Notes: generated by a model not told the origin, from the letters alone. A stretch of 64,000 bases of DNA from Polynucleobacter sp. JS-Mosq-20-D10 (GCF_018687755.1 NZ_CP061305.1:495099-559098), one strand, 5' to 3'; shown: positions 44,394-53,452, counted from the stretch's first letter. Numbers and translations: made by a program.

Positions 44394-45155
44394 TTAGTTC
44401 GGTAGAGTCACCCAATCACTACCAAGCTTTTCTAATCGAATACGGCCATCAAATAGTGCAATCAGGGCTTGATGGGTTGCGGGATCTTGGCTGGACCCTT
44501 GAAAATGCAGTTTGCCTTTATTGAGCATGATCACATGGTCAGCCCGGAGCGCAAAATGAATCTCATGCAAAACGGTCACCAGGGTTTTGCCTTGCCGCAG
44601 TAAATTGCCTTGCCATTGCAAAAAATCAGCTTGATGAGGTGGGTCTAAATTGGCGAGGGGTTCATCCATTAGAAGAACATCGGAATCCACAGCGAGAAGG
44701 CGTGCCAATAAAGCCCGCTGACGCTCTCCTCCGGATAGTTGCTGCAATGGGCGATCACGTAAATGCCAGGCATCCGCATGTTGGAGAGATTTCTCAACAA
44801 ATGAGTGATCAGATTCTGAGGGTAGATGCAGCCATCCTTGATGAGGTATGCGTCCCAACATCACAGTCTCGTAAACGCTGAGGGAGTCTCCAAGCTCATC
44901 CGGCGCACTCGAGCCTTGATCAAGCCAGGCAATTTTCTTGGCAAGATCTTTATTGGCAAATGTAGATAGATCCACCCCGTCAATTGTGATTGAGCCATCC
45001 CACTTGAGTAAGCCAGCTATCGCTTGTAGAAGGGATGATTTACCCACGCCATTAGGGCCAATAACACTAGTCCATTTTCCCTGAGGAATATCTAAATTTA
45101 AATTAGAGAGAATCGCACATGGACCTCGATATATATTGAGCTGGTGGGTTTTCAT
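44394..45155 (-). CDS. btuD: Vitamin B12 ABC transporter ATP-binding protein
   Basis: A 253-residue ATPase of the FecE/BtuD type. Walker A is in GPNGVGKSSLLQAIAGLL, the signature is LSGGERQRALLARLL, Walker B is DVLLMDEPLANLDP and the switch histidine is in VLHEIHFALR. It is the last gene of the btuB-btuF-btuC-btuD operon under the cobalamin riboswitch and overlaps btuC by four bases. It powers cobalamin import through BtuC. Confidence 0.92.
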   Translation of the reverse strand: MKTHQLNIYRGPCAILSNLNLDIPQGKWTSVIGPNGVGKSSLLQAIAGLLKWDGSITIDGVDLSTFANKDLAKKIAWLDQGSSAPDELGDSLSVYETVMLGRIPHQGWLHLPSESDHSFVEKSLQHADAWHLRDRPLQQLSGGERQRALLARLLAVDSDVLLMDEPLANLDPPHQADFLQWQGNLLRQGKTLVTVLHEIHFALRADHVIMLNKGKLHFQGSSQDPATHQALIALFDGRIRLEKLGSDWVTLPN

Positions 45156-46129
45156 GTGCGCGCCTCAAGGGATGTTCGCCTTAGCAGCACCAGCAAATAG
45201 AGGCCACCTAAGACTGCAGAGACAAGCCCAACAGGGATTTCAATTGGAGCGAAGAGGATGCGTGCAATTAGATCTGAACTCAGCAGTAAGATTCCGCCAC
45301 CTAGGCAGGAAAATAATAGTTGCACTCGTTGTCTTCCACCAGCCAGCTTTCTAACTAAGTGTGGTGCAGCTAGCCCAACAAAAGCTACTAAGCCAGTTTG
45401 AGCAACAGCGCAACCTGTCGCAAGAGCGAGGATGCCAATCAATGCCAGACGTAGTTGATCTAAAGGTAGGCCTAAAGTGCGGGCCGTATTTTCACCCAGC
45501 GACAGAGCATCCAGTACAGGGCTAATGATGAGTGTGACAAGCAAGCAAAGTGCTAGTGCGATCGCCATCATCTCTACGCCAGACCAATTAAGAAGAGTTG
45601 TATTACCCAACATGAATGACTGAATACTTTGAAAGAGATCGGGGCGAATGAATGTGAATAAAGAGTTCGCTGCTCCCAAGATCACGCTGATGACCACTCC
45701 CGACAATAAGAGGCGCAAGGAACTACGGTAGCCGCCCGCCAAAAGTAACGAGGCCAGCACACCAATTAACGCTCCAAGAAATGCACCACCATTAAGACCA
45801 ATCAGTTCTAGCCAAGTGTTTCCAAGATAGCCAAAGCAAAGGATGCTAGCAACCCCAAGTAATGCTCCTGATGCACTACCCAATAAATAAGGGTCAGCCA
45901 AAGGATTGCGAAAGAGGCTTTGAGCAATACCGCCAGCAAGCCCAAGTAAGGCACCTGCAAGGTAAGCCCCCAATGACCGTGGCAGTCGAATATCCAAAAC
46001 AAGGGCTTGGTCAGTTTCAATGAAATTCCAGCTGGCACCAGTACTACCAAGTAGGGTGCCAAGCAGCACTAAGACGGCACTGAAAATAAGCAGACCGGAT
46101 AGCTTTCCAAGAAAATAATTTTTTTGCAT
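45152..46129 (-). CDS. btuC: Vitamin B12 ABC transporter permease (FecCD family)
   Basis: A 325-residue inner-membrane permease with about ten hydrophobic helices. The FecCD signatures LPRSLGAYLAGALLGLAGGI and NPLADPYLLGSASGALLGV are present, as is VAFVGLAAPHLVRKLAGGR near the C-terminal coupling helix. It overlaps the btuF stop by one base (TAATG) and btuD by four. Its substrate is set as cobalamin by the riboswitch and btuB in the same operon. Confidence 0.92.
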   Translation of the reverse strand: MQKNYFLGKLSGLLIFSAVLVLLGTLLGSTGASWNFIETDQALVLDIRLPRSLGAYLAGALLGLAGGIAQSLFRNPLADPYLLGSASGALLGVASILCFGYLGNTWLELIGLNGGAFLGALIGVLASLLLAGGYRSSLRLLLSGVVISVILGAANSLFTFIRPDLFQSIQSFMLGNTTLLNWSGVEMMAIALALCLLVTLIISPVLDALSLGENTARTLGLPLDQLRLALIGILALATGCAVAQTGLVAFVGLAAPHLVRKLAGGRQRVQLLFSCLGGGILLLSSDLIARILFAPIEIPVGLVSAVLGGLYLLVLLRRTSLEART

Positions 46130-47034
46130 TATGGAGATGATGACATCTTCTCTTGTATGCAGGCGGAGATGATGAGGGCAGCCTCTCCCATTCGGGGCCC
46201 AGGGCGAACTAGGATATCTTTTTGATCATCCTTAAACACGCAAATTCGATTCTTAGAAACTGCTGGAATCGAACTCCATCCAGGACGCTTCTGAATATCA
46301 GCAATAGTAGATTCGGTGAGGAGGATGACATCAGGTTTTGCCTTAACCACAAATTCAGGATTGATTTTGGGAAACGGTCCGAGACCTTTTGGAATGATGT
46401 TGACTAAATTCAATTCGGTCAGAATTTCTCCAATAAAAGAAGTGCTTCCAGCGGCAAACGGCGCTGGATTGACTTCAAAGTACACGCGAATATTTTTATT
46501 ACCTGAAGATAGCTGTTTACCAGCACGCGTGATTTCTTTTTGAACTTGATTCCACACGCGAGGGCTCTCAGATGTGCCTAGCAAGAGATCTAGTTTCTGA
46601 AGGGCGCGTTCCTCGTCGTGCATGGATTTCACATCCAATGAAAAAGTCTTAATTCCCAACTCATTTAGTCTAGCGACCACTGGAGAGGCTTTTTCCAGCA
46701 GTACGACATCTGGCTTGAGTTGCACGATACGCTCGATATTAATGTCACCCATTCCGCCAAGCTTAGGCAAGCCCTGAATTGATTGAGGCCAATTAGAAAA
46801 TCGATCAACACCAACCAAGGTGCTGCATTTTCCTAAAGCGCAAACAGACTCAGTGAGTGATGGTAGAAGACTCACAATGCGCTGTGGCGTCTTATCAAAA
46901 ACCACCGCAACCTCTCGATCATCAATCACTGAAACTGGCACAGCAAAAGTGGCTAAGGAAAATCCAAAACAAAATACAGCAAATCCGACCGCTAAATAGC
47001 GTGTGCGGGTCGAGATCTGCATAAATATTTCCAT
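46129..47034 (-). CDS. btuF: Vitamin B12-binding periplasmic protein
   Basis: A 301-residue helical-backbone (type III) binding protein. A signal peptide (YLAVGFAVFCFGFSLATFA) is followed by RIVSLLPSLTESVCALG, LVGVDRFSNWP and KPDVVLLEKASPV, the usual BtuF/FecB layout with two lobes joined by one long helix. It begins three bases after the btuB stop. An alternative ATG at 47022 has a better-spaced GGAAA site and would remove four residues. It hands cobalamin to BtuC. Confidence 0.9.
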   Translation of the reverse strand: MEIFMQISTRTRYLAVGFAVFCFGFSLATFAVPVSVIDDREVAVVFDKTPQRIVSLLPSLTESVCALGKCSTLVGVDRFSNWPQSIQGLPKLGGMGDINIERIVQLKPDVVLLEKASPVVARLNELGIKTFSLDVKSMHDEERALQKLDLLLGTSESPRVWNQVQKEITRAGKQLSSGNKNIRVYFEVNPAPFAAGSTSFIGEILTELNLVNIIPKGLGPFPKINPEFVVKAKPDVILLTESTIADIQKRPGWSSIPAVSKNRICVFKDDQKDILVRPGPRMGEAALIISACIQEKMSSSP

Positions 47035-47037
47035 GAG

Positions 47038-49026
47038 TTACTTCATTGTGTAGCGAATACCCGCAAAGATGCTAACTCCTGGGGGATTCCAGCCATAGTT
47101 AAGTTGATAGTATTTATTAAAAATATTGTTCACTCTGCCAAAAAAAGTCCAGTCTTTAGTCACGGCATAACTTGCATAGCTATTAAATAGCGCGTATCCC
47201 CCAAGTCCATGCTGTCCGCTATCGTAACGTCTACCTACAGCCGTACCATTAATGGTTGCTTGCCATTTACTATTTTGATAGCCAAACTCTAGGTTTCCGG
47301 CCTGGCGAGCGCGTAGTGCCAAAGTATTTCCGGTTAATTGATTAATTGGATTCATTTGATCAAAAGAGCCTTTTACCGAAAAGTCATTCAGACGAGCGGT
47401 GCTCCCAAGTGAAAGTCCGCTAATTTTAGATAAACCCACATTTGCTGCGCAACCATAATTTGGCGGAGAATTAATTTGGGTATCAGTACAAAGAGGGGGC
47501 GTGGATGCGTAAGTAATCAGATTTTGTACAGTGTTGTTATACACGACTACATTTGCATCCATCTTTCTAGATTCATAATATATACCGCCTTCGGTATTTT
47601 TACTTTTTTCTGGCAATAGACTTGAATTTCCGTAGTTTGCTAAGTAAAGACTGCTGAAATCAGGTGCTCGAAATCCCGTTCCATAATTAACATTTGCTCT
47701 TAAGTTATTAGTAAGAAAGTAGCCGTATGAAATGTTGCCGGTATTCTGGGCGCCCCAACCAGTAAAGTAATCTCTGCGAGCAGAAAGATTTATTAAGTTG
47801 GAATCTCTTTTTAATGAGTATGCTAAGGCACCAGAATTAATATTGCGGTCCTGACTCATCGTAGTTGGCGTGCTATTGGGCCCACCCAACCCAGTGGGGT
47901 CGTAATAAGAGAGCGCATAAATACTTTGCGTTCTTCGCTCAAGTAGAAATTGCAGGGCATCCTCACCTAATTTGAAATCGTTTTGCCACGTATAAATATT
48001 TTGCTTCGTATTGTTTGGGCTTGAAACTAGTTGAACTGTTTGATCATTTTGAAATGAAGTGCTCAACTGCATTCTGCTATTCCATGTTTCAGTAATCTTG
48101 TCATTCGAGTACAAGGAATATTGACCTATTTGACCGATTTGTTGACCTATCAAAGCAGTTCCATTTATCCCATCGGCAAAATAGTCTTTTCCTGGTAACT
48201 GATTATTTAGTTTGCTTTGGAAAAATTGAATGCCGATCTCATGCCCAGCCTCCCATTGTTGGCTAAGTTGTCCTGTAGCGCCAACCTTGCTGTACCCAGT
48301 TCGCTCCCCTGGGTAACCATTAAATAATGAATAAGATGGACCATGATTATTTCCCGCTCCAGCAACACTTGGATATCCCATTGAGAGTTCTTGACTCACA
48401 CTTAATGAATATCGAATAGGCTTTTCCCCTTCCGTAGCCCCATAAAGACTGGCATCACTAATCGATGTTCCATAACTTCCGTATCCTGTGGATGCACTTA
48501 GCTTAAGAGGGCCTTCACCCTTTTTGGTGAAAATTTGAATTACTCCGCCAATAGCATCGGCACCATAAATGCTACTTTGTGGCCCATAAATAATTTCAAT
48601 GTGATCGATTAAAGATAGCGGAATGTTTCCCCAAGTGGGTCCTCCCATATATGACTGCTCTGATCGAATGCCATCGATTAAAACGATACTTTGACTATTG
48701 CTGTTACCTCTCAGAAAAACAGATGAGGCAGCGTTCCCGCCCCCCGAGGCAGTTATTTGAATCCCTCTTTGTTGTTGAAGAAGTTCAACCAGAGTAGTTT
48801 GTGCTGCCTGTTGAATTTCTTCCGGCCCAATATATACGTTGTCAGCAAGTACATCTTTAGCTGGTGTGGGCGTTCTTGTAGCCGTCACAATGATTGGATT
48901 CATTGGATTTGGCGAGTTTGCTACCGAAACTGTTGGATTACTTTGAGCAACCACTGCTGTGTGGAATGTTATTACTGAGCCGCAAAGAAGAGCGACAAGT
49001 ATTTTGCTGCTGAACTGCTGTTTCAT
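47038..49026 (-). CDS. btuB: TonB-dependent vitamin B12 outer-membrane receptor
   Basis: A 662-residue TonB-dependent receptor. A signal peptide precedes a TonB-box-like region (NPIIVTATRTPTPAKD), then a plug domain (about residues 60-180, including VFLRGNSNSQSIVLIDGIR and IEIIYGPQSSIYGADAIGGV) and a 22-strand barrel. Cobalamin as substrate is supported by the riboswitch upstream and btuFCD downstream. The last residues are YTMK rather than ending in the aromatic residue preferred by the BAM machinery, which is unusual but seen in some receptors. Confidence 0.92.
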   Translation of the reverse strand: MKQQFSSKILVALLCGSVITFHTAVVAQSNPTVSVANSPNPMNPIIVTATRTPTPAKDVLADNVYIGPEEIQQAAQTTLVELLQQQRGIQITASGGGNAASSVFLRGNSNSQSIVLIDGIRSEQSYMGGPTWGNIPLSLIDHIEIIYGPQSSIYGADAIGGVIQIFTKKGEGPLKLSASTGYGSYGTSISDASLYGATEGEKPIRYSLSVSQELSMGYPSVAGAGNNHGPSYSLFNGYPGERTGYSKVGATGQLSQQWEAGHEIGIQFFQSKLNNQLPGKDYFADGINGTALIGQQIGQIGQYSLYSNDKITETWNSRMQLSTSFQNDQTVQLVSSPNNTKQNIYTWQNDFKLGEDALQFLLERRTQSIYALSYYDPTGLGGPNSTPTTMSQDRNINSGALAYSLKRDSNLINLSARRDYFTGWGAQNTGNISYGYFLTNNLRANVNYGTGFRAPDFSSLYLANYGNSSLLPEKSKNTEGGIYYESRKMDANVVVYNNTVQNLITYASTPPLCTDTQINSPPNYGCAANVGLSKISGLSLGSTARLNDFSVKGSFDQMNPINQLTGNTLALRARQAGNLEFGYQNSKWQATINGTAVGRRYDSGQHGLGGYALFNSYASYAVTKDWTFFGRVNNIFNKYYQLNYGWNPPGVSIFAGIRYTMK

Positions 49027-49182
49027 GATGAACCTTCTGCCTTCGAATCACCTAGCTCACTTCCCCGTAAGCTGGGTCGAACAGAATTTCACATTGTGAG
49101 AGTTCAGGCGTCAATTGGGCACCATGCTAGCTTGGCAGGGGATGCTTCATTGGCGCGCGAAGGTCCCCGTCCGCAAAATTCC

Positions 49183-49362
49183 ACCTGTCTTGGCCGGTAT
49201 CCGGGCTAGTAAACATCAGAATCTGGCCTTCCCATGCAATTGACGCGCACAGTGGCTTCTTCAGACTCCTGACACCTTAACTTTGAGGTTAGGGTGCATT
49301 TACTTACCGTTGCGGGGGCAGCACACGTTTAGTGTTTCCCGTTTAACTTCATTGCATTGCAA
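49183..49362 (-). promoter_or_regulatory. Cobalamin riboswitch upstream of btuB
   Basis: Read on the minus strand, the leader contains the conserved elements in order: GGGAA near 49340, CTGCCCCCGCAACGGTAA at about 49323-49306, the B12-box core GCCACTG (49256-49250), GGGAAGGC (49234-49227), GATG (49219-49216) and AGCCCGGATACCGGCC (49207-49192). This is the AdoCbl/MeCbl riboswitch consensus. About 155 nt lie between the aptamer and the btuB ATG, containing the expression platform. The gene-free stretch 49027-49460 is therefore leader RNA plus the promoter of the divergent regulator gene. Confidence 0.95.
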
Positions 49363-49460
49363 CAAAGCACCACGACGTTTCAATTCTATCCTATCAATAA
49401 GGGTTAAACCGTTTTGAATACCAAAAAAGTCTACAATGTGCCCTCTAGGAACAAGGATTC

Positions 49461-50078
49461 ATGACAGCATTAGACAAGCACCCCGAAAAAAACCTGATTC
49501 GTTTGCAGTTGAGCCAAAACTCGGTGTTAAAAACCTTAGATCCTGAAGCGATGGTTGATTTAGAGCGTCATTTAGTGATTTCAGACCTCAAAAAATCAGA
49601 AATCCTGCTCCATCAAGGTGACCATCAGATGGAGCAATATTTCGTTTTAGATGGGATTTTGAAGCGAATTGTCTCTAGTGCGGACGCAAAAGAAATGATT
49701 TTGCGTTTCGCCATCGAAAAAGATATTGAAACAAGCTATGCGGCTTGGCGCCTCAAGACTGCGGCCCCATACAGCATTGCTTCGGTAACCAAAGCGCGGG
49801 TCGCCCGTATGCCCCTTAAAAAGTGGGCTGAATTTCTGGATGCCCATAAGCCCCTTAAAGAGAGTTTTGAGTTTGAAGTGATGCGCTTAATGAGTGAGAT
49901 CATGGCGCACACGATCACCCTGCATATGCTGGATGCTCCGGGCCGGGTAGAGCGTTTTTTACGTAAATACGAAGACTTGTTTGAGTTACTCCCAAAAAAA
50001 GAGTTGGCTGCCTACCTGAACCTCTCTCCAGAGACATTGAGTCGCCTTAAAACAAAGCATAAAGAGCTCTTTGTCTAG
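49461..50078 (+). CDS. Crp/Fnr-family regulator without Fe-S cysteines, adjacent to oxalate genes
   Basis: A 205-residue Crp/Fnr-type protein. The cyclic-nucleotide-binding fold spans about residues 20-130 (SEILLHQGDHQMEQYFVLDG) and a winged helix lies at the C-terminus. The recognition helix LSPETLSRLK carries the ExxSR pattern that in FNR reads TTGA half-sites. There is no cysteine in the whole protein, so it is not an Fe-S oxygen sensor, and the cAMP-binding GE...RSA motif of CRP is missing. An AAGG site precedes the ATG. A TTGAC-N4-GTCAA site lies in the gap to oxc, so I infer that it controls the oxalate operon with an unknown effector. Confidence 0.85.
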   Translation: MTALDKHPEKNLIRLQLSQNSVLKTLDPEAMVDLERHLVISDLKKSEILLHQGDHQMEQYFVLDGILKRIVSSADAKEMILRFAIEKDIETSYAAWRLKTAAPYSIASVTKARVARMPLKKWAEFLDAHKPLKESFEFEVMRLMSEIMAHTITLHMLDAPGRVERFLRKYEDLFELLPKKELAAYLNLSPETLSRLKTKHKELFV

Positions 50079-50114
50079 AGAGCAGGTCTAGATGTTTCTA
50101 GATTTCAGGGGAAA

Positions 50115-50156
50115 TTGACCGAAGTCAATGATGAACCCGATCCCAGAGCCTAAGAT
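50115..50156 (+). promoter_or_regulatory. Predicted oxc promoter: Crp/Fnr-type site at -41.5 plus -10 element
   Basis: A perfect dyad TTGAC-CGAA-GTCAA occupies 50115-50128. A -10-like hexamer TAAGAT is at 50151-50156, which places the dyad centre exactly at -41.5 for a start near 50163, the class II activator geometry. No -35 hexamer is present, as expected for an activator-dependent promoter. The leader would be about 126 nt. Confidence 0.6.
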
Positions 50157-50288
50157 TCATATTAGCCTTAACGGGAGAGCTTTTATTCCCCATGGCACTA
50201 CTAATAACTTAATTGGAGACAGTTGGCGAAAGCTAAATTGCACTGAGCGTGCTTTACGTTCGGGCGGTGTAATGAACTATAAATTTCT

Positions 50289-51998
50289 ATGACAACAGAT
50301 AATCAAAATACCCAAGTCACTGATGGTTTTCATCTCGTCATCGATGCTTTAAAAGCAAATGACTTAGACACCATTTTTGGTCTCGTTGGTATTCCAATTA
50401 CCGACTTATGCCGTTTGGCTCAAGCTGAAGGTTTGCGCTTCATTGGTTTCCGTCATGAGCAGCATGCTGGCAATGCTGCAGCGATTGCAGGTTACATGAC
50501 TCAAAAGCCTGGTATTTGCATGACTGTATCAGCGCCAGGTTTCTTGAACGGATTAACAGCATTGGCAAATGCCACTGTGAACTGCTTCCCAATGATTTTG
50601 ATTTCTGGCTCAAGCGAGCGCGAGATTGTTGACTTGCAGCAAGGTGACTACGAAGAGATGGATCAGCTCAATGCAGCCAAGCCATATTGCAAAGCGGCAT
50701 ACCGTATTAATCACATTGAAGATATCGGCATCGGTTTTGCGCGCGCAATTCGCGCAGCTGTTTCTGGTCGTCCAGGCGGCGTCTACCTAGACTTGCCAGC
50801 ACAGCTGTTAGCTCAAACAATGCCTGTTGAAGAAGCTAAGAAATCGATCTTCAAAGTAATCGATCCAGTTCCACGTCAAATTCCTGCGGCCGATGCTGTA
50901 GAGCGTGCATTGAATGTCCTAAAGGGTGCCAAGCGTCCATTGATTTTGTTGGGCAAGGGAGCTGCTTATGCTCAAGCCGATGCGGATATTCGTACATTGA
51001 TTGAAAAGTCCGGCATTCCATATTTACCAATGTCGATGGCTAAAGGTTTGTTGCCAGACAACCACCCACAATCTGCTTCTACAGCGCGTTCGTTTGTATT
51101 GGCTGAGGCTGATGCGGTGATGTTGGTTGGTGCGCGCTTGAACTGGTTGCTTGCGCACGGTAAGGGTAAGACATGGGGCAAAGATCCTAAGAAATTTATT
51201 CAGATCGATATTCAATCAAATGAAGTGGATAGCAACGTACAAATCGATGCCCCATTGATTGGCGATATCGGCTCTGTTGTTGGTGAGCTCTTGAAAGGCA
51301 TTGCTTCAGTTCCAAAGCCTTCTGCTGAGTGGATCGGCGCGATTAACGAGAAAAAAGATAAGAACTTGGCGAAGATGGCTGAGACATTAGCTAAGGAAGC
51401 CTCGCCAATGAACTTCCATGGCGCTTTGCGTGCCATTCGCGATGTGATCAAAAAGAACCCAGATGTGAACTTGGTGAACGAAGGTGCAAACACGCTCGAC
51501 TATTGCCGCGCAATTGTTGATATGTACAAACCACGTAAGCGTTTTGACTCTGGCACTTGGGGCATTATGGGTATTGGTATGGGCTACGCCATTGGCGCAG
51601 CCGTAACGAGCGGCTTACCTACAGTTGCAGTTGAAGGCGATAGCGCATTTGGTTTTAGCGGTATGGAGTTAGAAACTATTTGCCGTTACAACCTGCCAAT
51701 TACTACAGTTGTGTTTAACAACAACGGTGTTTACCGTGGTACTGACGTGAATCCTACTGGCGGTGCAGATGTGGCCCCAACAGTATTCGTGAAAAATGCC
51801 CGTTACGACAAAATGATTGAGGCGTTTGGCGGCGTTGGTTACTACGTAACTACCCCGGCGGAGTTAGAGGCTGCATTGACTAAAGCGATTGCTGAAGGCA
51901 AGCCTGCTTTGATTAATGCTGTGATTGATGAAACTGCTGGTACCGAAAGTGGACGCTTAACTAACTTGAATCCATCGACTGCTGCTGGTAAGAAGTAA
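50289..51998 (+). CDS. oxc: Oxalyl-CoA decarboxylase
   Basis: A 569-residue thiamine-diphosphate enzyme that decarboxylates oxalyl-CoA to formyl-CoA. The sequence is of the Oxalobacter type. The ThDP-activating glutamate is E57 in FRHEQHAGNAAA. ISGSSEREIVDLQQGDYEEM and GGVYLDLPAQLL follow. The ThDP/Mg motif begins EGDSAFGFSGMELETICRYN (about residue 450) and ends in FNNNGVYRG. There is no clear Shine-Dalgarno within the usual distance. A short frame (ATG at 50272) ends on its start codon (ATGA), so initiation may be coupled. It is followed by frc 56 bp later; together they run the oxalyl-CoA/formyl-CoA cycle. Confidence 0.96.
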   Translation: MTTDNQNTQVTDGFHLVIDALKANDLDTIFGLVGIPITDLCRLAQAEGLRFIGFRHEQHAGNAAAIAGYMTQKPGICMTVSAPGFLNGLTALANATVNCFPMILISGSSEREIVDLQQGDYEEMDQLNAAKPYCKAAYRINHIEDIGIGFARAIRAAVSGRPGGVYLDLPAQLLAQTMPVEEAKKSIFKVIDPVPRQIPAADAVERALNVLKGAKRPLILLGKGAAYAQADADIRTLIEKSGIPYLPMSMAKGLLPDNHPQSASTARSFVLAEADAVMLVGARLNWLLAHGKGKTWGKDPKKFIQIDIQSNEVDSNVQIDAPLIGDIGSVVGELLKGIASVPKPSAEWIGAINEKKDKNLAKMAETLAKEASPMNFHGALRAIRDVIKKNPDVNLVNEGANTLDYCRAIVDMYKPRKRFDSGTWGIMGIGMGYAIGAAVTSGLPTVAVEGDSAFGFSGMELETICRYNLPITTVVFNNNGVYRGTDVNPTGGADVAPTVFVKNARYDKMIEAFGGVGYYVTTPAELEAALTKAIAEGKPALINAVIDETAGTESGRLTNLNPSTAAGKK

Positions 51999-52054
51999 TA
52001 TTTTTTTGAACTAAATTGAGTAATAAATAAGCAATACTTTAAGGAGAATCAAAC

Positions 52055-53305
52055 ATGACTAAACCATTAGACGGTATTCGTATCATCGATTTCACACACG
52101 TACAAGCTGGTCCTGCATGTACTCAGTTGTTGGCTTGGTACGGTGCTGACGTAATTAAAGTTGAGCGCCCAGGCTCTGGCGACGTAACTCGAAGCCAGTT
52201 GCGCGATATTCCAGGTGCAGATGCTTTGTACTTCACTATGTTGAACGGTAATAAGCGCTCATTGACTTTGGATACTAAGACTCAAGAAGGTAAAGAAGTT
52301 TTAGAGAAGATGATCAAGACTTCTGACGTCATGGTGGAGAACTTTGGCCCAGGCGCTTTGGATCGCATGGGTTTTAGCTGGGCGCGTATTCAGGAATTGA
52401 ATCCAAAGATGATCATGGCTTCTGTAAAAGGCTTTAGCGATGGTCACTCATACGAAGACTTAAAAGTTTACGAGAACGTTGCTCAGTGTGCTGGCGGCGC
52501 CGCTTCTACAACTGGTTTCTGGGATGGTCCTCCAACAGTTTCTGCTGCTGCTTTAGGCGACAGCAATACTGGTATGCACTTAGCCATTGGTATTTTGACT
52601 GCATTGATGCAGCGTCAAAAAACTGGCAAGGGTCAAAAAGTATCTTGCTCAATGCAAGACGCTGTATTGAACTTGTGCCGCGTGAAGTTGCGCGACCAGC
52701 AACGTTTGGACAAGATTGGTTACCTCGAAGAGTACCCACAGTACCCACACGGTACATTCTCTGACGTAGTTCCACGTGGCGGTAACGCAGGTGGTGGCGG
52801 TCAGCCAGGTTGGGTGTTGAAGTGTAAGGGTTGGGAAACAGATCCAAACGCTTATATCTATTTCACAATTCAAGGTCATGCTTGGGAACCTATCACTCGT
52901 GCGATCGGTAAGCCAGAGTGGGCAACTGATCCAGCGTACATGACAGCGGAAGCTCGCCAGGACAAGATTTTTGACATCTTCGCAACAATCGAAGAGTGGC
53001 TCAAGGACAAGACTAAGTACGAAGCTGTGGACATCCTCCGCAAGTTCGATATTCCTTGCGCACCAGTTCTGTCAATGAAAGAATTGGCTAATTCACCTGA
53101 CTTGCGTAAGAGTGGCTCTATCGTTGAAGTGGATCACAAGGTACGTGGTAAGTACTTGACTATCGGTAGCCCAATCAAGTTCTCTGATTTGGAAATCGAA
53201 GTGGGTCCATCACCAGTCTTGGGTGAGCACACGAATGAAGTATTGGCTGACCTCGGCTATAGCGCTGATGACATCGCTAAGTTGCATGCAGCAAAAGCAG
53301 TTTAA
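52055..53305 (+). CDS. frc: Formyl-CoA:oxalate CoA-transferase
   Basis: A 416-residue class III CoA-transferase that moves CoA from formyl-CoA to oxalate, regenerating oxalyl-CoA for Oxc and releasing formate. The residues known from Oxalobacter Frc are at the same numbers: Q17 (THVQAG), E140 (KVYENVAQ) and the catalytic D169 (ALGDSNTGMH). The tetraglycine loop GNAGGGGQPGW is intact. Position 48 is glutamine instead of the tryptophan of Oxalobacter Frc, as I recall for E. coli YfdW. An AAGGAG site precedes the ATG, and a strong terminator follows. Confidence 0.95.
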   Translation: MTKPLDGIRIIDFTHVQAGPACTQLLAWYGADVIKVERPGSGDVTRSQLRDIPGADALYFTMLNGNKRSLTLDTKTQEGKEVLEKMIKTSDVMVENFGPGALDRMGFSWARIQELNPKMIMASVKGFSDGHSYEDLKVYENVAQCAGGAASTTGFWDGPPTVSAAALGDSNTGMHLAIGILTALMQRQKTGKGQKVSCSMQDAVLNLCRVKLRDQQRLDKIGYLEEYPQYPHGTFSDVVPRGGNAGGGGQPGWVLKCKGWETDPNAYIYFTIQGHAWEPITRAIGKPEWATDPAYMTAEARQDKIFDIFATIEEWLKDKTKYEAVDILRKFDIPCAPVLSMKELANSPDLRKSGSIVEVDHKVRGKYLTIGSPIKFSDLEIEVGPSPVLGEHTNEVLADLGYSADDIAKLHAAKAV

Positions 53306-53334
53306 TAACGATTAGTAGTATTTGTATTGGCTTC

Positions 53335-53362
53335 AAAGGCGCCCCTTGTGGGCGCCTTTTTT
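53335..53362 (+). terminator. Rho-independent terminator after frc
   Basis: GGCGCCC (53338-53344), CTTGT loop, GGGCGCC (53350-53356), then six Ts. A perfect GC-rich stem with T tract 29 bp after the frc stop. It separates oxc-frc from the second frc-like gene, which must therefore have its own promoter or depend on read-through. Confidence 0.93.
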
Positions 53363-53452
53363 ATGCTTTGTTAGTAACAAAGAACCCTTGCCTGCTCTTG
53401 AAAAAACCCTAAGTCTTTAGTCAAATGGCTATTCTTGGGCATTAATCACTAA

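Noticed and set aside
52486..52847. Overlapping frames on both strands inside frc
   Set aside because: The frc frame carries all catalytic residues; the others are low-complexity shadows rich in Arg, Trp and Cys.
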